A stretch of 15,509 nucleotides of DNA, taken from Actinobacteria bacterium 21-64-8. Its GTDB lineage: Bacteria > Actinomycetota > Acidimicrobiia > Acidimicrobiales > RAAP-2. The position numbers and the translations under genes were made by a program. Shown here piece by piece: positions 1 through 8,624 of this stretch (position 1 is its first letter; each line of letters opens with the position of its first letter). The notes under the pieces are model-generated. The model did not search any database and was not told where the DNA came from. It saw only the letters and a program-made list of their open reading frames with translations. The stretch is from NCBI GenBank assembly GCA_002255315.1, contig NCBD01000006.1, positions 1 to 15,509 on the forward strand. The letters run 5' to 3'.

Positions 1-149
1 TCGGACGCGCTTACCTCTGGGGCCTCGCCGCCCACGGCCGCGACCGCGTTCTTGGTGCGGGTGCGAAGCTCGGACTTGACGGCCTTGTTGCGCTCGCGAG
101 CAACCTCGTTCGTCCTGTTACGCTTTATTTGGCTTTTGATATTGGCCAC
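1..149 (-). CDS. rpsT: 30S ribosomal protein S20 (partial, runs off left edge)
   Basis: This is the first 49 codons of S20, which binds 16S rRNA early in assembly of the small subunit. The minus strand from a GTG at 149 reads [15 protein letters not shown], then a basic helix containing RNKAVKSEL. That is the characteristic S20 N-terminus. The start is supported by a GAGG at 157-160, six bases upstream of the GTG. The C-terminal third and the stop codon lie beyond the window. The gene diverges from lepA, a neighbour relationship also seen in other actinobacteria. The family call is secure despite the truncation. Confidence 0.93.
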   Translation of the reverse strand, partial: MANIKSQIKRNRTNEVARERNKAVKSELRTRTKNAVAAVGGEAPEVSAS

Positions 150-168
150 GAAACAACCTCGTTCTCGT

Positions 169-204
169 CGCGCGTGTCTTCGCGCGGGCCTAGAAATGCT
201 AGCA
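169..204 (-). promoter_or_regulatory. rpsT: Candidate rpsT extended -10 and 5' leader hairpin
   Basis: On the minus strand, TGCTAGCAT (204 down to 196) fits an extended -10 pattern (TGnTAnnnT). No clear -35 hexamer is visible. A transcript starting near 189 would carry CGCGCG-AAGACA-CGCGCG (186 to 169), a six-base-pair hairpin, about 20 nt before the rpsT GTG. The promoter is a weak match, and GC-rich palindromes arise easily by chance in this DNA. Confidence 0.25.
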
Positions 205-256
205 GAACTCCTCGCGAGCCCCGCGAAGTACCACTCTCAGCGCCCGGTAGCCTTGA

Positions 257-2068
257 GTGACCGTGGCCGCCTCTTTCGTACCCGTCGACTCGACGAAAAT
301 TCGTAACCTCAGCATCATTGCCCACATCGACCACGGTAAGTCGACCCTGTCGGACCGAATTCTCGAAATTACCGGGGCGGTCGACCCGCGCCTCATGCGC
401 GCCCAGTACCTCGACTCGATGGACATCGAACGTGAGCGCGGTATCACCATCAAAGCCCAGAACGTGCGCGTGCACTATCACGGGCACATCATTCAACTCA
501 TCGACACGCCCGGCCACGTGGACTTCGGCTACGAGGTGTCGCGCTCCTTGGCGGCCTGTGAGGGGGCGGTGCTGCTCGTTGACGCGAGCCAAGGCATTCA
601 GGCCCAGACCCTCGCCAACTGTTACCAGGCCATTGAGAACAACCTTGAGATTGTGGCGGTGCTCAACAAAATCGACCTGCCCGCGGCGGACCCCGAACGC
701 TGCAAGGAAGAACTCGAGCGCGTGCTCGGTATACCCGGTGACGAGATTCTTTCCATCTCCGCCAAGACGGGCGAAGGCGTGGGGGCGCTGCTCGACGCCG
801 TCATCGCTCGTATTCCCGCTCCCCAGGGCGACCCTAACGCCCCCCTTCGCGCGCTCGTCTTTGACTCGAATTACGATCAATACCGCGGCGTAATCAGTTC
901 GATTCGCGTCATCGACGGCACGATGCGCGCGAGTTCGAAGATCCGCATGATGCAGGCCGGCCAGAACCACGACATCGAAGAACTCGGTGTGCGCACGCCC
1001 GACATGATCAAAGTCGACGAACTCGGCCCCGGCGAAGTGGGCTACGTCGTCGCGGGTATTAAGGACGTGGGCGGCGCGCGTTCGGGCGAGACCATCACCG
1101 ACGCCGTCAAACCCGCGCCGCTACCCCTCGATGGATACCTTGACCCCAAACCGATGGTCTTTTGTGGGATCTACCCCATTGACGGGGACGACTTGGGGGA
1201 CCTGCGCGACTCGCTCGACAAGCTCAAGTTGAATGACGCGTCGATCACCTACGAGCCCGAGACGAGTCACGCGCTGGGTTTTGGTTTTCGCTGTGGGTTT
1301 TTGGGACTGTTACACATGGAGATCGTGCGTGAGCGCCTCGAGCGTGAGTTCAACCTCGACATCATCGCGACCGCCCCCTCGGTGGTCTACCGCGCGTACC
1401 TCACCGACGGTAGCGAACTTCAAGTCGACAACCCGACCGAACTTCCCGAGAGCAGCCGTATCGATCACATCGACGAACCCATGCTCGATATCTCAATTTT
1501 GACCCCCGCCGAATACTTAGGTGCCGTTATGGATCTCTGCCAGAGTCGTCGCGCCGAGATGATCAAGATGGAGTATCTCTCGACCGAACGCGTCGAGTTG
1601 CGCTACCGCGTGCCACGCGCCGAAGTGGTCATCGACTTTTTTGACGCGCTGAAGAGTCGCACGAAGGGTTACGCGAGCCTCGACTACGAGCCCAGTGGCT
1701 ACATCACTTCGAACCTCGTGCGCGTGGACCTGCTGATTAACCACGAAGCGGTCGACGCCTTTTCGACCATCGTTCATAAGGACAACGCCGATCTCTACGG
1801 GCGCAAGATGGCCGAACGACTGAAGGAACTCATTCCCCGTCAAATGTTCGACGTGCCGATTCAGGCGGCGGTCGGGGGGCGCATTATTTCGCGCGAGACC
1901 GTCAAGGCCCGTCGAAAGGACGTCCTCGCCAAGTGTTACGGCGGTGACATCACGCGTAAGCGCAAACTCCTCGAGAAGCAAAAAGAGGGCAAGAAGCGCA
2001 TGAAGAACCTCGGGCGCGTCGAAGTGCCCCAAGAGGCATTTGTCGCGGCACTCAAACTCGAGGACTGA
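257..2068 (+). CDS. lepA: Elongation factor 4 (LepA), ribosomal back-translocase GTPase
   Basis: This 603-residue translational GTPase matches the usual LepA/EF4 length of about 600. Visible motifs are G1 AHIDHGKS (residues 22-29), the switch I segment [10 protein letters not shown]3 DTPGH, G4 NKID and G5 SAK. EF-G-like domains follow, then the LepA-specific C-terminal domain with [20 protein letters not shown] near the end, which separates it from EF-G and BipA. EF4 acts on stalled or mistranslocated ribosomes and affects 30S biogenesis. The GTG at 257 is the first in-frame start; a second GTG at 263 is possible. Neither has a strong Shine-Dalgarno sequence. The gene is monocistronic, with rpsT divergent upstream and a DUF664 gene convergent downstream. 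The family assignment is very firm. Confidence 0.97.
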   Translation: MTVAASFVPVDSTKIRNLSIIAHIDHGKSTLSDRILEITGAVDPRLMRAQYLDSMDIERERGITIKAQNVRVHYHGHIIQLIDTPGHVDFGYEVSRSLAACEGAVLLVDASQGIQAQTLANCYQAIENNLEIVAVLNKIDLPAADPERCKEELERVLGIPGDEILSISAKTGEGVGALLDAVIARIPAPQGDPNAPLRALVFDSNYDQYRGVISSIRVIDGTMRASSKIRMMQAGQNHDIEELGVRTPDMIKVDELGPGEVGYVVAGIKDVGGARSGETITDAVKPAPLPLDGYLDPKPMVFCGIYPIDGDDLGDLRDSLDKLKLNDASITYEPETSHALGFGFRCGFLGLLHMEIVRERLEREFNLDIIATAPSVVYRAYLTDGSELQVDNPTELPESSRIDHIDEPMLDISILTPAEYLGAVMDLCQSRRAEMIKMEYLSTERVELRYRVPRAEVVIDFFDALKSRTKGYASLDYEPSGYITSNLVRVDLLINHEAVDAFSTIVHKDNADLYGRKMAERLKELIPRQMFDVPIQAAVGGRIISRETVKARRKDVLAKCYGGDITRKRKLLEKQKEGKKRMKNLGRVEVPQEAFVAALKLED

Positions 2069-2069
2069 G

Positions 2070-2588
2070 TTAATACCCCGTCTCGCCGTCGATTAATTCG
2101 CGCAGAATATCGGCGTGCCCCAAATGACGGGCGTACTCTTCGATGAGGTGGACGTAGATCCAGCGGAGATCGACGTCGTCGTCCTTACGACGGCGCTGGG
2201 CGAGGCTGTCGAGATCAGCGTTCGTGGCGACGTTTCGCGACTGTTGCACGGTCACGTGAAAGAGAGCAAAGACGTCCGATGCGGACATCGACTCGAGCTC
2301 CGTGAAGTCGTCGTCGGAGTGTCGAGTGAAGCTCTTGAAGTGCGGACTCACGTCGAGGCCGGCGTAGCAGTAACTGAACCAATACTGCTCGACGTGAATC
2401 AGGTGGCGAACGAGTCCGAGCAAGCTGAGTAGGGAACCCATCACCGGGCGCTCAGCGAGTTGGATTTCGTCGAGTCCGCTGCACTTAACGAGCAGTGAGT
2501 CGCGCTGAAAGTCGAGCCAGGCTTCGAGTTGGGCGTGCTCGGGGCCGCGTAACGCCAGGTCACGATTGTCAGCAAAGGTGAAGAGCAC
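2070..2588 (-). CDS. DUF664 / DinB-like four-helix protein
   Basis: This 172-residue protein looks like the DUF664 branch of the DinB/YfiT-like superfamily. Typical features are the N-terminal GPE..QLEAWLDFQRDSLL helix, the SLLGLVRHLIHVEQYWF segment (His62, His65), and the C-terminal EEYARHLGHADILRE helix (His155, His158) ending in IDGETG. Metal binding through the histidines, and thiol-dependent transferase-type chemistry, are known for parts of the superfamily. No substrate can be read from this sequence. The start is a GTG at 2588 with only a weak upstream purine stretch. Its stop (TAA, 2072-2070) is one base from the lepA stop, so the two transcripts must overlap or terminate inside each other's genes. 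It is unrelated to DNA polymerase IV, which is also called DinB. Confidence 0.85.
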   Translation of the reverse strand: MLFTFADNRDLALRGPEHAQLEAWLDFQRDSLLVKCSGLDEIQLAERPVMGSLLSLLGLVRHLIHVEQYWFSYCYAGLDVSPHFKSFTRHSDDDFTELESMSASDVFALFHVTVQQSRNVATNADLDSLAQRRRKDDDVDLRWIYVHLIEEYARHLGHADILRELIDGETGY

Positions 2589-2603
2589 CCGCGAACTCTA
2601 GCG

Positions 2604-2631
2604 GTGAGACGTGGCTAGCACTCGGTAGAAT
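2604..2631 (+). promoter_or_regulatory. hrcA: Promoter of the hrcA operon
   Basis: TAGAAT (2626-2631) matches five of six bases of the -10 consensus. GTGAGA (2604-2609) is a four-of-six -35 at 16-bp spacing. The predicted transcript start near 2638 leaves a short leader holding the ribosome binding site. The -10 lies inside the CIRCE spacer, so repressor binding would block RNA polymerase directly. The placement is inferred from consensus matching. Confidence 0.6.
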
Positions 2632-2641
2632 CGAGTGCTAA
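2615..2641 (+). promoter_or_regulatory. CIRCE operator (HrcA binding site)
   Basis: The inverted repeat is CTAGCACTC (2615-2623), a nine-base spacer (2624-2632), then GAGTGCTAA (2633-2641). The CIRCE consensus is TTAGCACTC-N9-GAGTGCTAA, so 17 of 18 arm positions match and the spacer length is exact. Its position just upstream of hrcA indicates autoregulation, with derepression on heat shock. Confidence 0.95.
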
Positions 2642-2654
2642 TAAAGGAGGAGCT

Positions 2655-3701
2655 ATGGCCAAGCGCACCAACGTGGTGAACGCGAACGACGACCTCGACA
2701 CTCGAAAAGCGACGATTCTCGAAGCCGTCGTCACCGAGCACATCGACACGGCCCAACCCGTGGGCTCTTCGTCGGTGCTCCAGAGCGCGGAGCTCGACGT
2801 GTCGCCGGCCACCGTGCGCAGTGAAATGGTAGCCCTCGAGCGCGAGGGCTACCTCGTCCAACCCCACACGTCGGCGGGGCGCGTGCCGACCGACAAGGGC
2901 TATCGCTACTTCGTCGACCACCTAGAAGCGGGCACCTTGGGCCGCGCCCAGCAAGAGCAAATCAAGGAGTTCTTCGCCCGCGTGCGCGGTGAAGTCGAAG
3001 ACGTCCTCGAACAGACCTCGACGCTGCTCAGTCAGCTCACGAGTTACACCTCGGTCGTGGTGAACTCGCCGCACGGTCACCCGACTGTCTTGAGCGTGCA
3101 ACTCGTGAATCTCGACGCGCGCCATCACCTCTTAGTGACCATTTTTTCAGACGGCACTGTCGTCAAGAACTCCATTCAGGCGACCTTTGACGCCACGCAC
3201 AGCGACGTCGCTGAAGCCTCCAAACAACTCAACGCCCTCTTAATTGGTACGACGCTCGAGAGTCGAGTGCAGGTGCCCTCGCGCAATGATTCGGTCGCGC
3301 GACTCGTGCGCGAGTCAGTCGCGGGTCTGCACGCCGATCAACCCACCATCGACGACGATCAGGTCTTCATTGGCGGTTCGTCGCGGGTGGCGGAGTCTTT
3401 TGACGGCGTCGAAACGGTGCGCAAGGTACTCTCCATTCTCGAACAAGAGCTGCTCGTGGTCTCACTCGTCGAAGACATCTTGGCCAAGGGACTTTCGGTC
3501 GCCATTGGTTCCGAGCACGGCTTCGAGGCGCTGAGTTCGTGCGCGGTGATTGTCGCGCCGGTGAGCATCGACGGCGAGCCGGTCGGAGCGGTGGGACTCT
3601 TGGGGCCCACGCGGATGAAGTATCCCGAGGCGATGGCCGCCGCGGAAGCGGTCAGCCAGCACCTCACGCGCCACTTCACGGTAGGTGGCGAACGTGGCTA
3701 G
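2655..3701 (+). CDS. hrcA: Heat-inducible transcription repressor HrcA
   Basis: This 348-residue protein is the CIRCE-binding repressor of heat-shock genes and normally depends on GroEL to fold into its active form. The N-terminal winged helix (about residues 10-80) shows the family signature: QPVGSSSVL, then [20 protein letters not shown], then [18 protein letters not shown]. The GAF-like and dimerization regions follow, ending in [24 protein letters not shown], a typical HrcA C-terminus. The ATG at 2655 follows AAAGGAGG (2643-2650), the strongest ribosome binding site in the window. It is the first gene of an eight-gene operon and overlaps dnaJ. The upstream CIRCE element indicates that it represses itself and the genes behind it. 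Identification is secure. Confidence 0.97.
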   Translation: MAKRTNVVNANDDLDTRKATILEAVVTEHIDTAQPVGSSSVLQSAELDVSPATVRSEMVALEREGYLVQPHTSAGRVPTDKGYRYFVDHLEAGTLGRAQQEQIKEFFARVRGEVEDVLEQTSTLLSQLTSYTSVVVNSPHGHPTVLSVQLVNLDARHHLLVTIFSDGTVVKNSIQATFDATHSDVAEASKQLNALLIGTTLESRVQVPSRNDSVARLVRESVAGLHADQPTIDDDQVFIGGSSRVAESFDGVETVRKVLSILEQELLVVSLVEDILAKGLSVAIGSEHGFEALSSCAVIVAPVSIDGEPVGAVGLLGPTRMKYPEAMAAAEAVSQHLTRHFTVGGERG

Positions 3702-4803
3702 TGCGAATCTCTACGAGGTGCTCGAAGTTGACGCGAGCGCCAGCCAAGAAGAGTTGAAAAAGGCGTATCGACGTCTGGCGCGCCAACTGCACCCCGACGC
3801 CAACCCCGGTGACCCGAGCGCCGAGGCGCGTTTTAAGGAGGTCTCCCAGGCGTACGAGATTCTTTCGGATCCCGATCGTCGAGCCAACTACGACCGCTTC
3901 GGTCAAGACGTTGGCGCGGGCGCGCAGGGCAATCCCTTTGGCGCCGGATCGGTCCAGGACATCTTCGACATGTTCTTTGGCGGCATGGGGGGCCACGGGG
4001 GAGGGCGTCGAGGCCCACAACCAGGTCCCGACGCCGAGGTCTCTCTCGAGATCACCCTCGAAGAGGCGGCCTTTGGCGCGACGCGCGAGATGACGATTAC
4101 CCTGCCGCTGCGCTGCGAGACCTGTGAGGGTTCGGGCGCCGCACCCGGTACCGCGCCGGTGAACTGTCTCGAGTGCGCCGGCACGGGCGAGGTGCGTCGA
4201 GTTCGCAACTCAATCCTCGGTCAGATGGTTACTTCGAGTGTCTGCACGCGCTGCAACGGACTGGGTACGCGCGTGGAGAGCCCGTGCGCGGACTGCCGCG
4301 GTGAAGGACGGCGCAATCAAAGTACGACCCTGTCGATCCACGTGCCCGCGGGCGTCGAGGACGGTTCGACGATGCGACTCGCCGATCGGGGCCCCGCGGG
4401 CCCGCGCGGTGGCGCGAACGGCCGACTCTTCGTGCACCTGTCGGTCATTGCCGACGAGCGCTTTGAGCGCCACGGAGACGATCTTCACCACCAAGCCCAC
4501 GTCACCTTCACCCAAGCGGCACTCGGTACGACGATTAACGTGCCGACGCTTCAGGGCAGCTACGAGCTCGAGATTGACGCGGGGAGTCAAAACGGGACCG
4601 TGCATCGCGTGCGCCACGAAGGCGTCGAGCACCTCCACGGGCGCGGGCGCGGGGATCTCTACGTACACCTCGTCGTGGACGTGCCGAGCGAACTTGACGA
4701 GGCCAGTGAGGCGTTGTTGCGTCAGTTAGCCGCGTTGCGCGGTGAGCACGTGCACGAGGCCGCGCCGGCGGGACTCTTTCATCGTCGCAAGGCCAAAAAG
4801 TGA
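3694..4803 (+). CDS. dnaJ: Chaperone protein DnaJ (DnaJ2-type, class A)
   Basis: This is a full class A Hsp40 co-chaperone that stimulates DnaK ATPase and delivers substrates. The J domain occupies about residues 5-70, with the HPD triad at 33-35. A Gly/Phe-rich linker follows (near [22 protein letters not shown]). Four CxxCxGxG zinc motifs start at Cys141, Cys158, Cys184 and Cys198, then the two-lobed C-terminal substrate-binding region. It has no dnaK or grpE beside it and is paired with hrcA, as for actinobacterial dnaJ2. I chose the GTG at 3694 (369 aa, overlapping hrcA by 8 nt) because AGGTGG at 3683-3688 sits five bases upstream. An in-frame GTG at 3685 would add three residues. The last codon overlaps the rsmE start by 4 nt. 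Confidence 0.96.
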   Translation: MASANLYEVLEVDASASQEELKKAYRRLARQLHPDANPGDPSAEARFKEVSQAYEILSDPDRRANYDRFGQDVGAGAQGNPFGAGSVQDIFDMFFGGMGGHGGGRRGPQPGPDAEVSLEITLEEAAFGATREMTITLPLRCETCEGSGAAPGTAPVNCLECAGTGEVRRVRNSILGQMVTSSVCTRCNGLGTRVESPCADCRGEGRRNQSTTLSIHVPAGVEDGSTMRLADRGPAGPRGGANGRLFVHLSVIADERFERHGDDLHHQAHVTFTQAALGTTINVPTLQGSYELEIDAGSQNGTVHRVRHEGVEHLHGRGRGDLYVHLVVDVPSELDEASEALLRQLAALRGEHVHEAAPAGLFHRRKAKK

Positions 4804-5513
4804 CCCAGCTCGAGTGGTCGCGTCGTGTCGGGGCCCTCGGACAGTTCAAAGTCGCCGACGTCGCGAATCCCGTGCTCGACGCTCCCGCGCGCCACCATTT
4901 GCTCGACGTACTGCGCGCCAGTGATGGCGAAGAGGTCGTCGTCACCGATGGCCGGGGCCACTGGGCGATGGCGGGCGTGAGCGCCGGTGCGCTACTGCGC
5001 AGCAGCGACGTCGCGCTCGATGCGCCGCTGCCCGAGACGACGGTCTACCTCGCGCCCCTCAAGGGCGAGCGAAGTGAGTGGGCCATCGCTAAATTGACCG
5101 AACTGGGCGTCGCGCGCGTGGTACCGCTGTTGAGCGAGCGCCTGGCGACGAAGTTTCGCGGCGAAACGCGAACCAAGATCTTGCAACGCTGGCGACGCAT
5201 CAGCGAAGAAGCCTGTGCGCAGAGTCGCCGCACGTATGACCTGATACTCGAGGCGCCCGTTGACGTCGACCACGTGCCCGCGCACGTCGCGGTCGCGGAC
5301 TTTGGCGGCGCGGGCGACTGGCTCGGGGTTCGCGCCGTCGCCATTGGTCCCGAGGGCGGCTTTTCGAGTGACGAGTGGGGCGCCGAGCGGCGTCGAGTGA
5401 GCCTTGGACCGACCGTCTTGCGTGCGGAAACGGCGGCCGTCGTCGCCGGGGCCCTCGTCGCCTTTGGGGCGGGCGATTGGGGCTTTTCGCTCGCCGGTGG
5501 GACCGATGAGTAA
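4800..5513 (+). CDS. rsmE: 16S rRNA (uracil-1498-N3)-methyltransferase RsmE
   Basis: This 237-residue SPOUT-family enzyme uses SAM to methylate N3 of U1498 in helix 44 of 16S rRNA. An N-terminal PUA-like segment (about 1-75) includes [20 protein letters not shown]. The trefoil-knot domain follows with [17 protein letters not shown], then [18 protein letters not shown] (182-188) and [11 protein letters not shown] (202-212), the RsmE SAM-binding signatures. The length fits the family. The start is a GTG whose last bases form the dnaJ stop (GTGA overlap), indicating translational coupling. It is part of the hrcA operon, next to other rRNA-related functions (ybeY, era). Confidence 0.95.
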   Translation: MTQLEWSRRVGALGQFKVADVANPVLDAPARHHLLDVLRASDGEEVVVTDGRGHWAMAGVSAGALLRSSDVALDAPLPETTVYLAPLKGERSEWAIAKLTELGVARVVPLLSERLATKFRGETRTKILQRWRRISEEACAQSRRTYDLILEAPVDVDHVPAHVAVADFGGAGDWLGVRAVAIGPEGGFSSDEWGAERRRVSLGPTVLRAETAAVVAGALVAFGAGDWGFSLAGGTDE

Positions 5514-5528
5514 TGATGGCTGCAGTAG

Positions 5529-5873
5529 ATGAGTGACTGCCTGTTCTGTAAAATTGTCGCGGGGGACATCCCCTCGAAGGCCGTCGCCGAGAGCGAGACG
5601 GCCTACGCCTTTTACGACATCGCGCCTCAGGCGCCGGTGCACGTGCTCGTGATCCCGAAAATCCACGTTACGAGCGCCGACGAGATCGACCCCTCCCACG
5701 GCGGCATGGTCGACGAGATGATGCTCCTCGCCCAGCGCGTTGCCGACCTCGAGGGCGTGCGCGAGAGCGGTTACCGGTTGGTCTTTAACGTGGGCGCCGA
5801 CGCGCAGATGACGGTTCCGCACCTGCACATGCATCTTCTCGGCGGACGCCGACTCGACTGGCCCCCCGGATGA
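5529..5873 (+). CDS. hinT: HIT-family (HINT-type) nucleotide phosphoramidase-like protein
   Basis: This 114-residue protein carries the histidine triad HLHMHLL with His98, His100 and His102, and the N-terminal CLFCKIVAGDIP segment typical of HINT proteins. HINT enzymes hydrolyse AMP-amino or AMP-acyl phosphoramidates; the cellular substrate is usually unknown. The N-terminal CxxC is where many HINT homologues bind zinc. The ATG at 5529 is 15 nt after the rsmE stop and has no good Shine-Dalgarno sequence, so it may rely on coupling to rsmE translation. Its stop overlaps the phoH start (ATGA). HIT genes are often found between rsmE and phoH. Family call firm, physiological role unknown. Confidence 0.92.
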   Translation: MSDCLFCKIVAGDIPSKAVAESETAYAFYDIAPQAPVHVLVIPKIHVTSADEIDPSHGGMVDEMMLLAQRVADLEGVRESGYRLVFNVGADAQMTVPHLHMHLLGGRRLDWPPG

Positions 5874-6835
5874 GTTTCGACGCCTCTGCCGACGCCGCGT
5901 TAACGGCGACTACCTTCGTGCCGAATACGCATCTCATGGCGGGACTCTTGGGTTCGCGTGACGAGCATTTGCGCGTCGTTGAACGTGCGTATCCGGCGTC
6001 GAAGATTCGCGTCCAGGGCAATCGCATCTCGGTCGAAGGCCCTGACGCCGCGCGCGTACTGCGACTCTTTGACGAACTCGTCCTCGTCCTCGAAGCCGGC
6101 CAGAGCCTCGACGCGACGAAGATTGAACGCACGATTGACATGGTCGCCGACGACCTTCGCCCGAGCGAAGTGCTAAAGCACGAGGTCGTGCGCGGCGCGA
6201 AGGGCAAAGCCATTCGACCCACGACCGCGGGCCAGAAGCGCTACACCGACGCGATCGACACCTCGATCGTGACCTTTGGCATCGGACCCGCCGGCACCGG
6301 CAAGAGTTACCTCGCCGTCGCCCAAGCCGTCCAGGCGCTTCACCGCCGCCAAGTCCAGCGCATCGTCTTGACGCGTCCCGCTGTCGAAGCCGGTGAGAAC
6401 CTCGGGTTCTTGCCCGGTGACCTCATGGCCAAAGTTGACCCCTATCTTCGCCCGCTCTACGACGCGCTCTACGACATGGTGGGCCCCGACGGCGCCCAGC
6501 GTCTCATCGCGAACGGCACCATTGAAGTGGCGCCGCTCGCGTTCATGCGAGGTCGCACGCTCAACGACTCGTTCATCATCTTGGACGAGGCACAAAACAC
6601 GACGCCCGAACAGATGAAGATGTTTCTGACGCGCATTGGTCAAAACTCGCGGGCCGTCGTCACCGGCGACGTCACCCAGATCGACCTCAACGGTAAGCGC
6701 AGCGGTCTCGTGAACCTCGAATCGATACTCGGGGCAATCGACGGGGTGAGTTTCATTTACCTGAGCGCGAAGGACGTCGTGCGTCACCGTATCGTCGCCG
6801 ACATTGTCGCCGCCTACGAGGTCCACTCCTCGTGA
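5870..6835 (+). CDS. PhoH-like ATPase
   Basis: This 321-residue P-loop protein has the PhoH family layout. A KH-like N-terminal part (about 25-110) contains IRVQGNRISVEGPDAARVLRLFDEL. The ATPase domain has Walker A GPAGTGKS (139-146), then LTRPAVEAGENLGFLPGDL and Walker B FIILDEAQNTT (Asp239, Glu240), then VVTGDVTQIDL and RSGLVNLESIL. PhoH proteins are ATPases linked to RNA metabolism, often encoded directly before ybeY as here; the precise reaction is unsettled. It overlaps hinT and ybeY by 4 nt on either side, so the trio is probably translated as a coupled unit. I see no phosphate-regulation signal, despite the family name. Confidence 0.95.
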   Translation: MSFDASADAALTATTFVPNTHLMAGLLGSRDEHLRVVERAYPASKIRVQGNRISVEGPDAARVLRLFDELVLVLEAGQSLDATKIERTIDMVADDLRPSEVLKHEVVRGAKGKAIRPTTAGQKRYTDAIDTSIVTFGIGPAGTGKSYLAVAQAVQALHRRQVQRIVLTRPAVEAGENLGFLPGDLMAKVDPYLRPLYDALYDMVGPDGAQRLIANGTIEVAPLAFMRGRTLNDSFIILDEAQNTTPEQMKMFLTRIGQNSRAVVTGDVTQIDLNGKRSGLVNLESILGAIDGVSFIYLSAKDVVRHRIVADIVAAYEVHSS

Positions 6836-7335
6836 TTGATATCTACGCCGCCGACGAGCAGAGCGAGCACGCGATTGATCTGGATCGCTGGGTCGCGCTC
6901 GCGCGCGGGGCCCTCGTCGACGAAGGGGTGCGTGGACTTGCCGAAGTGTCGCTGATCTTCGCCGACGAACCCACCATTGCCGATCTCAACCAGCAGTTCT
7001 TGGGCAAGACCGGACCGACGGACGTCTTGAGTTTTCCCATTGACGCCGAGCCCGATCCTTCGGGGAGGGTGCCCGACGCGGGCGGCAGTGGTCCCGGCGA
7101 TCCTCCGACGCCCGAGATGCCCCAACTGATCGGCGACGTCGTGATCTGTCCCGCGGTCGCCGCGCGCAACGCCCTCGAGCACGAAGTCACCTTCGACGAC
7201 GAAGTGGCACTGCTCGTCGTGCACGGCGTGTTGCACCTACTGGGGTGGGACCACGTTATTGACGCTGAAGCCGAGCGGATGGAGGCACGTGAACGAGAAC
7301 TCCTCGCGCGTCACTATCGGTCGACCGCCCCGTGA
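6832..7335 (+). CDS. ybeY: Endoribonuclease YbeY (16S rRNA maturation factor)
   Basis: This 167-residue zinc-dependent enzyme is involved in 16S rRNA 3'-end maturation and ribosome quality control. The zinc motif HGVLHLLGWDH has ligands His131, His135 and His141, matching H-x3-H-x5-H. LNQQFLGKTGPTDVLSFPI is the other conserved block. Between them is a proline- and glycine-rich insert (about residues 72-98) absent from short homologues such as the E. coli protein, as far as I can recall. The GTG start overlaps the phoH stop and its own stop overlaps the next start, both as GTGA. Placement with rsmE and era puts three 30S maturation functions in one operon. Confidence 0.95.
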   Translation: MIDIYAADEQSEHAIDLDRWVALARGALVDEGVRGLAEVSLIFADEPTIADLNQQFLGKTGPTDVLSFPIDAEPDPSGRVPDAGGSGPGDPPTPEMPQLIGDVVICPAVAARNALEHEVTFDDEVALLVVHGVLHLLGWDHVIDAEAERMEARERELLARHYRSTAP

Positions 7336-8624
7336 TTGGCGTTCTCTGGTCCTCGGGTGACACCGCGCTCGCGATCAGCGTCGCGATACTGCTGACGCTT
7401 TCGGGATTTTTCGCCATGGCCGAAACGGCGCTGACGCGCACGAATAAGTCACGCGCGCGCTCCCTGCGCGATCAGGGACGAAGGGGCGCCAAAGCGCTCG
7501 TCGCGCTGACCGAGTCGCCCGAGCGGTTTTTGAATCCGCTCTTGTTACTGATTTTGGTGTGCCAGTTAGTCTCGGCGACGATGGTCGGGGTGCTCGCGGG
7601 CCACCTCTTTGGCGCCGCGGGAGTCTTCGTCGCCACCGCCCTTGAGGTCGTCATCATCTTCGTGGCCTTTGAGGCCATTCCGAAGAACTACGCGGTCCAG
7701 CACCAAGACGAAGCCGCCTTGCTGAGTGCGCCGGTCGTGGGTCGACTGCTCGCCTTTGCCCCGATTCGCTTACTCTCGGGCGTCCTCTTGACGGTCGCCG
7801 ACGCGGTCATTCGCATGGTCGGGGGGGCCGGGTCGACGTCGCGCATGACCGAGTCGGAGATTCTCGCCATGGCCGACGTGGCCCACGAGGACCTCGCGAT
7901 TGCGTCTGACGAGCGAAACTTTATTCATTCGGTGATTGAGTTTGGCGACACGATCGTGCGCGAAGTGATGGTGCCGCGCATTGACATCGTCGACGTCGCC
8001 GCGGGCGCGACGGTGCGCGCCGCGCTCGATCTCGCCATTGAGACGGGGCGATCGCGCATCCCGGTGCTCGGCGAAGGCGTCGACGACGTCGTGGGCATGG
8101 TGAATCTGCGCCACTTGGCGCGACTCGTCGCGAACGGTCAAGGCGACGAGCTCGTCGACGTACACATGGGCGAGGCCTCATTCGTGCCCGAGACTAAGCG
8201 GGTAGCGTCGCTGTTGAACGAGATTCGCAACTCCAAAGTTCACCTCTTCGTCGTCGTCGACGAGTACGGGGGTACGGCGGGACTCGTGACTCTCGAGGAC
8301 GTCCTCGAAGAGTTGGTCGGTGAGATCACGGACGAATCCGATCCCAGCGTGGACGAGATCGACGAGGACCGGACCATCGAAGAGGGCATTGAACTCTCGG
8401 GCCGGCTCAATATCGACGACGCGAACGAAGAGTTCGGCCTCGCGCTCGAAAAAGATGGCTGGGATACCGTGGGCGGCCTGGTGCTCGACCTCGCGGGCGG
8501 CGTGCCCGAAGTCGGCGACGTCTACGCCACGCACCACTATCGCTTGACGGTCATGCGCATGGAGGGACGGCGCATCGAAACGGTCCTGGTCGAGCCGCGC
8601 GCCGATGATCCGGACGAGTCGTGA
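7332..8624 (+). CDS. CNNM/CorC-family transporter-like protein (DUF21-CBS-CorC_HlyC)
   Basis: This 430-residue membrane protein has three modules. A DUF21/CNNM transmembrane domain (about 8-190) starts with SVAILLTLSGFFAMAETALTR and contains the conserved FEAIPKNYA region. A CBS pair (about 205-335) contains VIEFGDTIVREVMVPRIDI, the hinge to the first CBS domain, and VVVDEYGGTAGLVTLEDVLEELVGEI in the second. A C-terminal CorC_HlyC domain (about 345-425) ends in GRRIETVLVEP. Related CNNM/CorC proteins export Mg2+ with ATP sensed by the CBS pair. Older labels call them hemolysins, but hemolysis should not be assumed. It overlaps ybeY and era by 4 nt each, the usual ybeY-CNNM-era order in actinobacteria. 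Confidence 0.94.
   Translation: MIGVLWSSGDTALAISVAILLTLSGFFAMAETALTRTNKSRARSLRDQGRRGAKALVALTESPERFLNPLLLLILVCQLVSATMVGVLAGHLFGAAGVFVATALEVVIIFVAFEAIPKNYAVQHQDEAALLSAPVVGRLLAFAPIRLLSGVLLTVADAVIRMVGGAGSTSRMTESEILAMADVAHEDLAIASDERNFIHSVIEFGDTIVREVMVPRIDIVDVAAGATVRAALDLAIETGRSRIPVLGEGVDDVVGMVNLRHLARLVANGQGDELVDVHMGEASFVPETKRVASLLNEIRNSKVHLFVVVDEYGGTAGLVTLEDVLEELVGEITDESDPSVDEIDEDRTIEEGIELSGRLNIDDANEEFGLALEKDGWDTVGGLVLDLAGGVPEVGDVYATHHYRLTVMRMEGRRIETVLVEPRADDPDES

Noticed and set aside
125..970. 281-codon open frame antisense to lepA and rpsT
   Set aside because: It lies opposite highly conserved lepA sequence, has a shadow-frame composition rich in Val, Arg, His and Asp, and shows no recognisable motif.
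2070..2588. Calling the DUF664 protein DNA polymerase IV (DinB)
   Set aside because: The shared name is misleading; the protein is a short four-helix type without polymerase motifs.
4992..5834. 280-codon open frame antisense to rsmE and hinT
   Set aside because: It spans two confidently identified genes on the other strand. The long stop-free stretch is expected from GC-rich codon bias.
6173..6826. 217-codon open frame antisense to the phoH-like gene
   Set aside because: It is complementary to the conserved ATPase domain and has no family features of its own.
7332..8624. Calling the CNNM/CorC protein a hemolysin
   Set aside because: The label comes from a historic homologue; the domain order supports an ion-transport role.
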